Below, piece by piece: positions 39,363-47,673 of a stretch of DNA of 64,000 bases. The notes under the pieces were generated by a model. It had not been told where the DNA came from and ran no database searches. It saw only the letters and a program-made list of their open reading frames with translations. This stretch comes from Roseovarius pelagicus (GTDB lineage Bacteria; Pseudomonadota; Alphaproteobacteria; Rhodobacterales; Rhodobacteraceae), in the NCBI RefSeq assembly GCF_025639885.1, contig NZ_CP106738.1:806001-870000 (forward strand), given 5' to 3'. Made by a program: the position numbers and the translations under genes. Within the stretch, counting starts at the first letter, position 1. Each line of letters begins with the position of its first letter.

Positions 39363-40211
39363 ATGGTGATTTTCAAACAAGCACATTCATCCACGACCAC
39401 GGCACCTGACTTGGCGGAGGTGCGTCGATCCGCGCCCGTCATGTGTATTGTCGCAGGAGTCTCGGCACTGCTGGCTGGCGGGTTCGCGAGCATTGAGGCG
39501 GCCCATGCCGGCGGCATTGAGAACGTCGGCAGCGTCGCGGACGCACCGTGGCAGGTAGGAATATGGCACAAGGGGATGGGCAACCATCTTTGTGGCGGTG
39601 CATTGATCGCGCCAGATTGGGTTCTGACTGCCGCCAACTGCACAGCCGACGACGTCGCCCCGATGGACCAAATCGAAATCGTTGCCGGGACGACCGACCT
39701 GCGCAACGGCGGCGAGCGTCTGGGTATCGCAGAAATTATTCCGCACCCGAATCATGACGCCGACAACCAGCGCAACAACATCGCACTGGTGCGGCTTGCC
39801 ACGCCCAGCACATTGGGTACGCCGGTGTCGCTGCCCGAGATCGGCAGCATCACAGACGCGGGCACCGTGCTGAGCGTGACCGGTTGGGGTTCCGCCAAAA
39901 CGACGACCGAGGGCGACGTCACCCGCGCGATGAAGCGCATTGATCTGCCTGCGGTGTCGACAGCGCGCTGCAATGAACCACAAAGTTATGATGGGCTGGT
40001 TTCCGACGACATGCTGTGTGCTGGCTTTGAGCAGGGCGGCATTGACGCCTGTGCTGGCTTTGGCGGCAGCCCCGCCGTTCACAAGCAGGATGGTCAGGTC
40101 GAGGTGGTCGGTATCGTCAGCTGGGGTCTGGGCTGTGGTCAGCCCGACAAGTTCGGCGTCTACACCAGAGTGTCTGCCTTCACGGATTGGATCACATCAA
40201 CGCTTCATTGA
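39363..40211 (+). CDS. Trypsin-fold (S1) pseudoprotease, exported, all catalytic residues replaced
   Basis: A 282-residue protein with an N-terminal membrane/signal segment (about residues 26-49, ending AAHAG) and a chymotrypsin-like domain from about 52 to 282. The fold landmarks are present: APWQVGIW, CGGALIAPDWVLTAANC, VTGWGS, and IVSWGLGCGQPDKFGVYTRV. Six mature Cys (77, 93, 203, 219, 230, 258) fit the three core disulfides 42-58, 168-182 and 191-220. The catalytic triad is lost: His57 is Asn92 (TAANC), Asp102 is Asn139 (NNIAL), and Ser195 is Gly234 (CAGFGGSP for CxGDSGGP). The pocket Asp189 is kept as Asp228. A binding or scaffold role is inferred. Confidence 0.85.
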   Translation: MVIFKQAHSSTTTAPDLAEVRRSAPVMCIVAGVSALLAGGFASIEAAHAGGIENVGSVADAPWQVGIWHKGMGNHLCGGALIAPDWVLTAANCTADDVAPMDQIEIVAGTTDLRNGGERLGIAEIIPHPNHDADNQRNNIALVRLATPSTLGTPVSLPEIGSITDAGTVLSVTGWGSAKTTTEGDVTRAMKRIDLPAVSTARCNEPQSYDGLVSDDMLCAGFEQGGIDACAGFGGSPAVHKQDGQVEVVGIVSWGLGCGQPDKFGVYTRVSAFTDWITSTLH

Positions 40212-40326
40212 TGCGCCAGCGACATTCCACCTGAAAATATGCGCCATGCAACATTTTGTTCAGAACTTACTGAACCAAATGTGCTGTTCGGCGTTGGTGG
40301 GATGTAACTTGGAAGGAGATGAAGAA

Positions 40327-41076
40327 ATGTTCGACCTCAAACAGCAAGACAACCTGCTGATCGTCACCCTCTCGGGCAAGGTCACAGCCGATGAAGTGAC
40401 GGCGTTCTATGATCATTTCAATACTGTCATCGCTGATATCGACCGTATCGGTATGGTGATTGATGTGACCGGTTTCGACGATATGACCGGTGATGCCATC
40501 GCGCGGGATATTCCGCTCGAGCTTGGCCTGATGGACCAGATGGGCAAATTTCCAAAGGCGGCTGTCGTGTCAGACAAGGAATTCATCGCGGCGGCGGCTC
40601 ATGCGTTGAACCCGCTGGTTCCGGTAATCGACATCCGCGTGTTCCGTGCAAACGACATGCAGGCAGCCAAGGAGTTTGCCACGGACCTGCCGCCGAAAAA
40701 GCCCAAGGGCAAGGGCATCTATATGATGGACAAGTCCACGCCCGAAGTCATGGCCTTTGAGATTGACGGATATATGGACGATGACGAGATGGAAACCGTC
40801 AGCAAGGACGTGCTCGCCCGTCTGGAGAGTGGCAAGGAATTTAGCGCCTTGGTCAAGATCAAGTCCTTTGGCGGGTTCGATCCGGGCATCCTGACCCAAG
40901 GTTCGTTCTATCAGATGAAGTTCGGCTCGATCAAAAACCTGAAGAAATATGCCATTGTGACAGATGAAACGTGGATGAAACCGCTGCTCGGCTTTGCCGG
41001 ATCGGTCTCGGGCGTAGAGATGAAGCGTTTCTCGCTGGCGGAAGAACAGGCCGCCTGGGACTGGGTGCGCAGCTAG
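40327..41076 (+). CDS. Protein with two tandem SpoIIAA-like (STAS) domains
   Basis: A 249-residue cytoplasmic protein made of two repeats of a SpoIIAA-like domain, about residues 1-118 and 130-249. The first begins FDLKQQDNLLIVTLSGKVTADE, the second AFEIDGYMDDDEMETVSKDV; each includes a KFGSIKNLKKYAIV-type or KFPKAAVVSD-type strand-helix unit. Single-domain relatives are called STAS/SEC14-like and may bind lipids or partner proteins. GGAAGGAGAT precedes the ATG. It follows the pseudoprotease gene by 115 bases in the same direction. Confidence 0.78.
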   Translation: MFDLKQQDNLLIVTLSGKVTADEVTAFYDHFNTVIADIDRIGMVIDVTGFDDMTGDAIARDIPLELGLMDQMGKFPKAAVVSDKEFIAAAAHALNPLVPVIDIRVFRANDMQAAKEFATDLPPKKPKGKGIYMMDKSTPEVMAFEIDGYMDDDEMETVSKDVLARLESGKEFSALVKIKSFGGFDPGILTQGSFYQMKFGSIKNLKKYAIVTDETWMKPLLGFAGSVSGVEMKRFSLAEEQAAWDWVRS

Positions 41077-41161
41077 GGTCAGGTCGAGGCGGTAGCGCCC
41101 CGCTGCCTGCGCCGGGACGTCCTATGTCAAACCGACAGTCTCGGCGCGGCACCTGAACCGC

Positions 41162-42850
41162 TCAGCTGTGTTCTTCCTGACTGACGGCGGCCAGCGCGTT
41201 ATTGAATGCCTTGAGCGCATCGACATGAAACAGCGCGCCCAACAGTTCTGGCGGCGCACCTTCGCCCGCGAGCGAAACGACCGGAATATACAGAACGCCC
41301 GTACGATCAAAGATCGGCATTGCCGCCTCTAGCGTGGCGTTGCGGTCGATATAGATACCGTCCTCGATCATTTCCCAACAGGCCTCGGCGGGCGCAGCAC
41401 GTTCATGTTCGATGTCGCGCATCAGCGTGGCAACGCGGGTCATCGACAGCAGATATGCCTGCGGCCCCGCCGCCAGATGGGTGCCGCGCCGTTCCAGCAG
41501 CGTCAGGAAAAACGAGCGATCCACCAACCGACTGGCCAGCGCAGTGGACATTGATACCGCAACCATCACCGCGAGGCCGGTCTGCCAGTCGCCGGTCATC
41601 TCGAACACGATGAGCGTCGTCGAGATCGGTGCACCCAGCACCGCCGCCGCCACCGCGCCCATCCCCGCCAGCGCATAGAGCGTGTGCGCCCCGGATACTT
41701 CGGGAAAGATCGCCGTGGCGATGAGGCCGAATGCCAGCCCGGTCAGCGCGCCGACCATCAGCGACGGCGAGAACATACCGCCGCCCATACGCCCGCCAAA
41801 GGTGATCGCGACCGCCGTGACCTTGAGAACCGCAAAAACGATGGCCTCGTGCAGGATCAACTGGCCGGTCAGCGCGGCACTTGTCGTCTCGTAGCCGACG
41901 CCGATGATATGCGGGAACCAGATCGCCAGCGCCCCCAGTGCCGCGCCCGAGAACGCAGGCCGCAACCAACGGGGCAAACCCACGGCGCGCTGCATTTCGT
42001 CGCCGATATCCTCGGCAAAGAACACGGCGTACATCAGCACCGTTGCGACAACACCACAAATCAGCCCCAGCAGCAGGAAGGCCGGCAATTCCTGATAGAA
42101 TTCCAGCGCGGTGGACACGGGCAGCGTAAATTCGGTGATGTCACCGAATTCCAGCCGGTTGATCACTGTGCCCGCGACCGAGGCAATCACGATGGGCGCA
42201 AAGGCGTGGACCGCGAAATGCCGCAACACCACTTCGAGTGCAAAGAGCGCACCGGCAATCGGCGCGTTGAAGCTGGCGGACACGGCGGCCGCCACAGCGC
42301 AACCCAGCAGGTCGCGGCCGGTGATGCCGTTGGCATTGATGCGATTGCTGACCCAGCTGGACACCACCCCCGCCAGATGCACCACCGGGCCTTCGCGCCC
42401 CGAAGAGCCCCCGGTGCCCAGCGTGACCATGGAAGCCGCCGCCGAGGCCAGCCCGGCGCGTATTTCGACCCGGCCGTTGTTCATGGCCGCGCCTTCGATC
42501 ACATCCGCAACCGAACGCACCCGCGCATCGGGGGTGAAATTATGCAGGATGAGGCCAACCACCAGCCCGCCGCAGATCGGCACGATCAGCAGCCAGTACC
42601 ACGACAATCCCGATGCATAGCTGTGCAGCAACGTCGGATCGTCATTGCCGTAAACGATCATCTGTAACCAGCTGATCCCCTTGCGGAAAAAAAGCGCGGC
42701 AAAGCCTGCCCCGATCCCGATGATCAGCGCGATCACCCAGAACTGGAACTGGCTGGGACCGCGCGTCAGCATCACGCGCCATGCTTGTCGCAGCGCCCCC
42801 ATCAGGGCGGTGACGTATTCGGATAGCTGAGATTTCTCTGGCTCGGTCAT
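41162..42850 (-). CDS. ClC-family chloride channel/transporter with C-terminal CBS-like region
   Basis: A 562-residue ClC protein with about ten or more membrane segments. The selectivity-filter helices are visible: GTGGSSGREGPVV at residues 145-157, including the gating Glu153; FNAPIAGALFALEVVL; and GGRMGGGMFSPSLMVGA. The last 90 residues resemble a CBS domain region. The gating Glu suggests that it may work as a Cl-/H+ antiporter or a gated channel. It is divergent from the FAD-linked oxidase gene. Confidence 0.92.
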   Translation of the reverse strand: MTEPEKSQLSEYVTALMGALRQAWRVMLTRGPSQFQFWVIALIIGIGAGFAALFFRKGISWLQMIVYGNDDPTLLHSYASGLSWYWLLIVPICGGLVVGLILHNFTPDARVRSVADVIEGAAMNNGRVEIRAGLASAAASMVTLGTGGSSGREGPVVHLAGVVSSWVSNRINANGITGRDLLGCAVAAAVSASFNAPIAGALFALEVVLRHFAVHAFAPIVIASVAGTVINRLEFGDITEFTLPVSTALEFYQELPAFLLLGLICGVVATVLMYAVFFAEDIGDEMQRAVGLPRWLRPAFSGAALGALAIWFPHIIGVGYETTSAALTGQLILHEAIVFAVLKVTAVAITFGGRMGGGMFSPSLMVGALTGLAFGLIATAIFPEVSGAHTLYALAGMGAVAAAVLGAPISTTLIVFEMTGDWQTGLAVMVAVSMSTALASRLVDRSFFLTLLERRGTHLAAGPQAYLLSMTRVATLMRDIEHERAAPAEACWEMIEDGIYIDRNATLEAAMPIFDRTGVLYIPVVSLAGEGAPPELLGALFHVDALKAFNNALAAVSQEEHS

Positions 42851-42934
42851 GCCGCTTTCACGTTCGTGTCTGCCGCGGCCTTTCGCGTCGTCGCGTCATG
42901 CTTTAGTCTGCCGCTCGCGCGGGGAGGATGATGC

Positions 42935-44311
42935 ATGGCCGTGAACGAGGCAATTACCGCACTAGAGACCTTACTAGGCGAACGCTGTGTCCGGTCCAAG
43001 TCCGATCTGGACTTGCATGGCCGTTCTGAATCGCATTTTCCGCTCGCCCCACCGGATGCTGTTGCCTACCCGGAAACCACGCAGGAGGTGGCGCAGATCG
43101 TGCAAATCTGCGCACAACACCGCGTGCCGGTGATTGGTTGGGGCACTGGCACCTCGCTGGAGGGACAGGCACAGGCGTTTCTAGGTGGGGTTTGCGTGGA
43201 TTTCAGCCGCATGAACGCCGTCGTCGCCATAAACACCGAGGACATGGATGTGCAGGTACAGCCCGGCCTGACGCGCGAGGCACTGAACAACGAACTGCGC
43301 GCCACTGGCCTGTTCTTTCCGGTCGATCCAGGGGCCAATGCCTCGCTTGGGGGGATGGCCTCTACCCGTGCGAGTGGCACGACGGCGGTGCGCTATGGTA
43401 CGATGCGCGACAATGTGATGGGGTTGGAGGTGGTCACGTCGGACGGACGTATCATCCGCACTGGCACACGAGCGCGCAAATCGTCCTCGGGTTATGATCT
43501 GACCGGGCTTTTTGTCGGGGCCGAGGGGACTTTGGGCCTGATTACCGAGCTGACGTTGCGGCTGCATGGCCAACCTGAGGCGATCTCGGCCGCGGTCTGT
43601 GCCTTTGACGACGTGGGCGGCGCGGTGAGCGCGGTAATGGATACGATCCAGATGGGCCTGCCGATGGCGCGGATCGAGCTGATGGATGTGGCATCCGTGC
43701 GCGCGGTCAACAGCTATTCAAACATGGCGTTGCCCGAGAAGCCGCATCTGCTGCTGGAGTTTCACGGATCAGACAGCGGTGTTGCCGAATGTTCAGAGGT
43801 CTTTGGCGAGATCGCGCAGGGGCATGGCGGATCGGGATTTGACTGGGCGACCCGTGCCGAGGACCGCAACGCGCTGTGGACGATGCGGCACAATGCCTAC
43901 TACGCCATCCTTGCCGCGCGCCCCGGTGCGCGGGCGGTGGTCACGGATATCTGCGTGCCGATATCAAAGTTGGCGCAGGCGGTAGAAGAAACCGCTGATG
44001 ATTTGGCCGCGAACGGCGTGCAGGGGCCGATCCTGGGCCATGTGGGCGATGGTAATTTCCATGCGATCTTGCTGATTGACGCCGACAATGCGACCGAAGT
44101 TAAAGCCGCCGAAGCCGCATCCGCGCGGATGGTTGAACGTGCGCTCGCTCTGGGCGGTACGGCCACCGGCGAGCACGGGATCGGGATCGGCAAACTAGGC
44201 TACATGATCGCCGAACACGGGCAGGCATGGAATATGATGGGCGCAATCAAGTCCGCGCTGGATCCGCAGAACATTATGAACCCCGGCAAGCTGGTGCCGC
44301 CGCGCAACTGA
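42935..44311 (+). CDS. FAD-binding oxidase, D-lactate dehydrogenase/GlcD type
   Basis: A 458-residue flavoprotein of the vanillyl-alcohol-oxidase superfamily. The FAD_binding_4 domain includes PVIGWGTGTSLEGQA, GANASLGGMASTRASGTTAVRYG and the phosphate-binding GLFVGAEGTLGLITELTLRL. The C-terminal FAD-oxidase domain has LGHVGDGNFHAILLID and TGEHGIGIGKLGYM. It probably oxidises a 2-hydroxy acid such as D-lactate at the inner membrane. GGGGAGG lies upstream of the ATG. Substrate choice among lactate, glycolate and 2-hydroxyglutarate cannot be made from sequence alone. Confidence 0.9.
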   Translation: MAVNEAITALETLLGERCVRSKSDLDLHGRSESHFPLAPPDAVAYPETTQEVAQIVQICAQHRVPVIGWGTGTSLEGQAQAFLGGVCVDFSRMNAVVAINTEDMDVQVQPGLTREALNNELRATGLFFPVDPGANASLGGMASTRASGTTAVRYGTMRDNVMGLEVVTSDGRIIRTGTRARKSSSGYDLTGLFVGAEGTLGLITELTLRLHGQPEAISAAVCAFDDVGGAVSAVMDTIQMGLPMARIELMDVASVRAVNSYSNMALPEKPHLLLEFHGSDSGVAECSEVFGEIAQGHGGSGFDWATRAEDRNALWTMRHNAYYAILAARPGARAVVTDICVPISKLAQAVEETADDLAANGVQGPILGHVGDGNFHAILLIDADNATEVKAAEAASARMVERALALGGTATGEHGIGIGKLGYMIAEHGQAWNMMGAIKSALDPQNIMNPGKLVPPRN

Positions 44312-44315
44312 TCCG

Positions 44316-44888
44316 CTACTTTGGCAGGTGTGGTTCCAGTGACCTGCCCGCGTGTATCTGCGCGGCAAACCAGCGGTGAACCCTGCCCTTTTGCACGCGT
44401 GCAGTGCAACGCGCACTACGACGACCCGCCATATCGGGCATATCCGCCAGAAGCGTGGAGACAATCATTTCATCCAGCACCCAGCGCCCACTGACACCGC
44501 GTTTGCGGTCGTTCTGCTGGCGGGTGACCCATTGGCGCAGCCGTGGCGCGTCAACCTTGGCCGCATGTGGCGACACCGAGTAAAACCCGCAATTCACCCG
44601 TAGGCAAATATTGTCCAACAGCCGCGCTGCCGGATGAAAAACCTCTGGCACATCGCGTTTTTGCAGGTGGTTGAAGCGTTCAGGCGTGCCGTTGAAAAAC
44701 CCGGTAAGCGCACAGGCCAGATCAATACCCTTTTGCGCCATGGCCCAGCCCAGTACCGGCTCTGGGAAGAGATCCCAGTCGTAATTGCGCACCAGATCGT
44801 CCAACGCGATGGGCGACGCCGCCCGAACCACTTTCAGATGCGCGGCCTCGTCCAGCCGTGTCCAGTCGTGCCGATTCCATGCATACAT
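44316..44888 (-). CDS. DUF4274-like hypothetical protein
   Basis: A roughly 190-residue protein resembling the DUF4274 family: helix LDDLVRNYDWDLFPEPVLGW followed by a CDLGTAL-like segment (here IDLACALTGFFNGTPERF) and LLDNICLRVNCGFYSV. The C-terminal half is basic, with no recognisable domain. The start at 44888 has GGAG nine bases upstream; 44897 is an alternative. It is tail-to-tail with the FAD oxidase gene and head-to-head with the TerB pair. Function unknown. Confidence 0.6.
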   Translation of the reverse strand: MYAWNRHDWTRLDEAAHLKVVRAASPIALDDLVRNYDWDLFPEPVLGWAMAQKGIDLACALTGFFNGTPERFNHLQKRDVPEVFHPAARLLDNICLRVNCGFYSVSPHAAKVDAPRLRQWVTRQQNDRKRGVSGRWVLDEMIVSTLLADMPDMAGRRSARCTARVQKGRVHRWFAAQIHAGRSLEPHLPK

Positions 44889-45069
44889 TACACACATCTC
44901 CAGTCCCGGTGAGGCAGGTCGGATGTGCCACACAGATCAAAATCACTACGACGGCAATCTGGACCAGCACCATGCGCATTTTTTGGAGCAAATGTGGCAC
45001 CTTCGCGGCGTTTCACAAAACACGCTGAAATCGCTTGGCCCGCCGCCCAGACACAGATAGTCTGCGGCA

Positions 45070-45507
45070 ATGCTCACCCGTATTTTGAATCTCTTCAAAG
45101 GCCACGAGCCTGACCCGCTGCCCGAACCTGATGCCCGACTGGCGCTAGGTGCGCTGATGGTGCGCGTGGCCAAATCCGACAGTGATTACCGGTTCGAGGA
45201 AATCAGCCTGATCGACCGGTTGCTGGCCCAGATGAACGGGCTGAACCCGGTAGAGGCCGCCAAAATGCGCGCGACCTGCGAAAAGATCGAAGCCGCAGCA
45301 CCGGGCACCAAGAAATTCGCCCTGTTGATCCGCGAAACCGTCAGTTTCGAGGCCCGGTTAGAGGCGCATGAGGCGTTGTGGCAGGTGATGCTGGCTGATG
45401 GCGACAGTAACGATGCCGAACTGGCCGTGGTCACACAGGTACGCGAGGCACTGGGGCTGACCGAGGCCGATTGCGACGAGGCACGCGCACGGGTCGCCGC
45501 GAAATAA
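45070..45507 (+). CDS. TerB-family protein (first of tandem pair)
   Basis: A 145-residue all-helical protein of the TerB (tellurite-resistance-associated) family. Features are DARLALGALMVRVAKSDSDY, a helix pair with EEISLIDRLL, and ALWQVMLADGDSNDAELAVV carrying the acidic metal-binding-like loop. It is a clear paralogue of the next gene. Role in metal sensing or membrane-linked stress is inferred from the family only; no other ter genes are present. Confidence 0.85.
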   Translation: MLTRILNLFKGHEPDPLPEPDARLALGALMVRVAKSDSDYRFEEISLIDRLLAQMNGLNPVEAAKMRATCEKIEAAAPGTKKFALLIRETVSFEARLEAHEALWQVMLADGDSNDAELAVVTQVREALGLTEADCDEARARVAAK

Positions 45508-45513
45508 GCGTTT

Positions 45514-45529
45514 GGCGCGGGCCCGCGCC
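45514..45529. repeat. Perfect 16-base palindrome between the two terB genes
   Basis: GGCGCGGGCCCGCGCC is fully self-complementary, six bases after the first stop. Without a loop it can act as a weak hairpin or a protein-binding site; no U-tract follows, so it is not a standard terminator. Confidence 0.55.
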
Positions 45530-45546
45530 CGGCCTATATCTGCGGT

Positions 45547-45984
45547 ATGATTGCTGATTTTCTCAAGCGCCTTGCCGCCCCGCAAACCGAACCCATTGAC
45601 CAAACCGATGCACGGCTCGCACTGTCCGCCCTGCTGGTGCGCGTGGCGCGCACCGATGGCGACTATGCCACCAACGAGATCGCGCGCATCGACCGGATAT
45701 TGGCCGCACGCTATAATCTGGACACCAGTGCCGCGCAGGCATTGCGCGCCGAGGCCGAGGCGGTCGAGGCCAGCGCGCCTGACACCGTCCGTTTTACCCG
45801 CGCGATCAAGGATGCCGTGGCCTACGAGGACCGCTTGGCTGTGATCGAGGCACTGTGGCAGGTCGCACTGGCCGATGGAGAGCGCGACGCCGAGGAGGAC
45901 GCCATCGTGCGGATGGTCTCGAGCTTCCTTGGTGTCAACGACCGCGACAGCGCATTGGCCCGGCAGCGGGTTGCGCAGGCGTGA
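45547..45984 (+). CDS. TerB-family protein (second of tandem pair)
   Basis: A 145-residue paralogue of the preceding gene, the same length and with the same blocks: DARLALSALLVRVARTDGDY, EIARIDRILAARYNL and ALWQVALADGERDAEEDAIV. The pair looks like a tandem duplication that has since diverged. Its stop overlaps the start of the PhnD-like gene (GTGA), so the two are co-translated. Confidence 0.85.
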   Translation: MIADFLKRLAAPQTEPIDQTDARLALSALLVRVARTDGDYATNEIARIDRILAARYNLDTSAAQALRAEAEAVEASAPDTVRFTRAIKDAVAYEDRLAVIEALWQVALADGERDAEEDAIVRMVSSFLGVNDRDSALARQRVAQA

Positions 45985-46742
45985 TCGCCAGCCTGCCGAT
46001 GTATGACCGCCCTGAAACGCGCGCAGCTAATGACGCGCTCTGGGCCGGGATTCGCGCGCAGCTATCTGAAGCGGCACCGCCAACACTGACCCGTGGCGGC
46101 GATCTGTGGAAACAATGGCAAAATCCCGATCTGATCCTGTCGCAAACCTGCGGTTATCCCTACCGCTCGCGCCTGCACGGGCAGGTACAGTTGGTTGGAT
46201 CGCCGGTACATGACCTGCCGGGTTGCCCGCCGGGGCACTACAATTCGGTGATCATCGCGCGCGTGGATGATCCGCGCGCTGATCCCACTGATTTCGCCGA
46301 TGCCCCTTTTGCTTATAACGAGGCGCTGTCGCAATCGGGCTGGGCCGCACCGCAGAACTACGCCGCCGCGCACGGCTTTCGGTTCTGCAATCCGGTGCAG
46401 AGCGGCGGACATATCGCCTCGGCCCGTGCCGTGGCCGAAGGCCGCGCCGACATCGCGGCGATTGACGCGCTGACATGGCTGCTGATCACGCGGCATGACG
46501 CATTCGCCGCCGGGCTGAGGGAAATCACCCGCACGCCGCCGACGCCCATCCTGCCCTATATCACAGCACACGGGCGCGACGCGGACGCGCTGGCCGGGGT
46601 GGTGTCATCCGCCATCGCCGCCCTGCCCGCGTTGCACCGCGAGACGCTGGCGCTGACCGGCCTTGCGCGCATTCCCGCCGCGCACTACCTGAGCGTGCCC
46701 AATCCGCCGCCGCCCGCGCCGGATACGCCCGTTTTGGACTGA
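45981..46742 (+). CDS. PhnD/SsuA-like substrate-binding-fold protein without signal peptide
   Basis: A 253-residue protein of the phosphate/phosphonate-binding-protein (PhnD-like, type 2 periplasmic-binding) family. It has LPMYDRPETRAANDALWAG at the start, ILSQTCGYPY, SQSGWAAPQNYAAA and a ARAVAEGRADIAAIDALTW motif typical of PhnD proteins. No signal peptide or lipobox is present, so it should stay in the cytoplasm, unlike true transport proteins. The GTG at 45981 overlaps the TerB stop by 4 bp. No permease or ATPase of the phosphonate type is adjacent. Confidence 0.78.
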   Translation: MIASLPMYDRPETRAANDALWAGIRAQLSEAAPPTLTRGGDLWKQWQNPDLILSQTCGYPYRSRLHGQVQLVGSPVHDLPGCPPGHYNSVIIARVDDPRADPTDFADAPFAYNEALSQSGWAAPQNYAAAHGFRFCNPVQSGGHIASARAVAEGRADIAAIDALTWLLITRHDAFAAGLREITRTPPTPILPYITAHGRDADALAGVVSSAIAALPALHRETLALTGLARIPAAHYLSVPNPPPPAPDTPVLD

Positions 46743-46750
46743 CCTTGCGT

Positions 46751-46766
46751 CAATTCGGACGAATTG
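46751..46766. promoter_or_regulatory. Candidate operator palindrome before the amine transporter operon
   Basis: CAATTCGGACGAATTG is a perfect seven-base inverted repeat with a two-base centre, about 90 bases before the ATPase start. TTGCAT at about 46791 and TATTGT further on give a poor promoter with a 19-base spacer. A repressor or activator site is inferred; no regulator gene is adjacent. Confidence 0.4.
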
Positions 46767-46857
46767 CGCCGACCTGTGGCGTATTGCAAGTTGCATTGCG
46801 CCATTTTTTCCGCCCTATTGTCATCCTGACGCCGCGCCAAGACGGCTGGGAGAAACC

Positions 46858-47634
46858 TTGACCGACGCCACACCCGTTATCGAAATCACGAATCTGCACA
46901 AGGCCTATGGCGCTCTGGAAGTGATCAAGGGCGTGGATCTTACCGCCCATCGTGGCGATGTGGTGTCATTGATCGGATCGTCCGGGTCGGGCAAATCCAC
47001 CATTCTGCGCTGCGCCAATCTGCTGGAGGACAGTCAGCAAGGTGATATCGTTTTCAAGGGCGAGCCGGTCAAATGGCGCGGCACCGGCCTGAACCGCCAC
47101 CCCGCCGACGCCAAGCAGGTTTTGCGCATCCGCACCAATCTCAGTATGGTGTTCCAGCAGTTCAACCTTTGGGCGCACCTCACCATCCTGCAAAACGTGA
47201 TGGAGGCACCGGTGACGGTGCTGGGGCGCGACCGCGCTGAGGTCGAGGCAGCGGCGCGCAAATATCTGGACAAGGTCGGCATTGGCGACAAATGTGACGT
47301 CTACCCTGCCCAACTGTCGGGCGGACAGCAGCAACGCGCGGCGATTGCACGGGCATTGGCAATGGAGCCTGAAGCCCTGCTCTTTGACGAGCCGACGTCG
47401 GCACTGGATCCGGAATTGGAACAGGAAGTGGTCCGGGTTATCAAGGATCTGGCCGCCGAAGGCCGGACCATGATGATCGTGACCCATGACATGAAGATGG
47501 CTGCAGATGTATCGGATCACACCGTATTTTTGCATCAAGGCTTGATCGAAGAACAAGGCGCCCCAAAGGACCTCTTTGGCGCTCCGAAATCAGACCGGCT
47601 GCGACAGTTTCTAAGCTCGACGATGGCCGACTGA
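46858..47634 (+). CDS. Polar amino-acid-type ABC transporter ATP-binding protein (HisP-like)
   Basis: A 258-residue ATPase. Walker A is GSSGSGKST, the signature is [15 protein letters not shown], Walker B LLFDEPTSALD, and the His switch lies in MIVTHDMKMA. The inserted stretch EPVKWRGTGLNRHPADAKQV is typical of the HisP/arginine-ornithine group. The start is TTG at 46858 with GGGAG five bases upstream; no ATG start fits the family N-terminus. First gene of the transporter/gamma-glutamylation cluster. Confidence 0.92.
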   Translation: MTDATPVIEITNLHKAYGALEVIKGVDLTAHRGDVVSLIGSSGSGKSTILRCANLLEDSQQGDIVFKGEPVKWRGTGLNRHPADAKQVLRIRTNLSMVFQQFNLWAHLTILQNVMEAPVTVLGRDRAEVEAAARKYLDKVGIGDKCDVYPAQLSGGQQQRAAIARALAMEPEALLFDEPTSALDPELEQEVVRVIKDLAAEGRTMMIVTHDMKMAADVSDHTVFLHQGLIEEQGAPKDLFGAPKSDRLRQFLSSTMAD

Positions 47635-47673
47635 CCTGCAACCATACAACAATCACCACCAAGGGAGAAAAAA

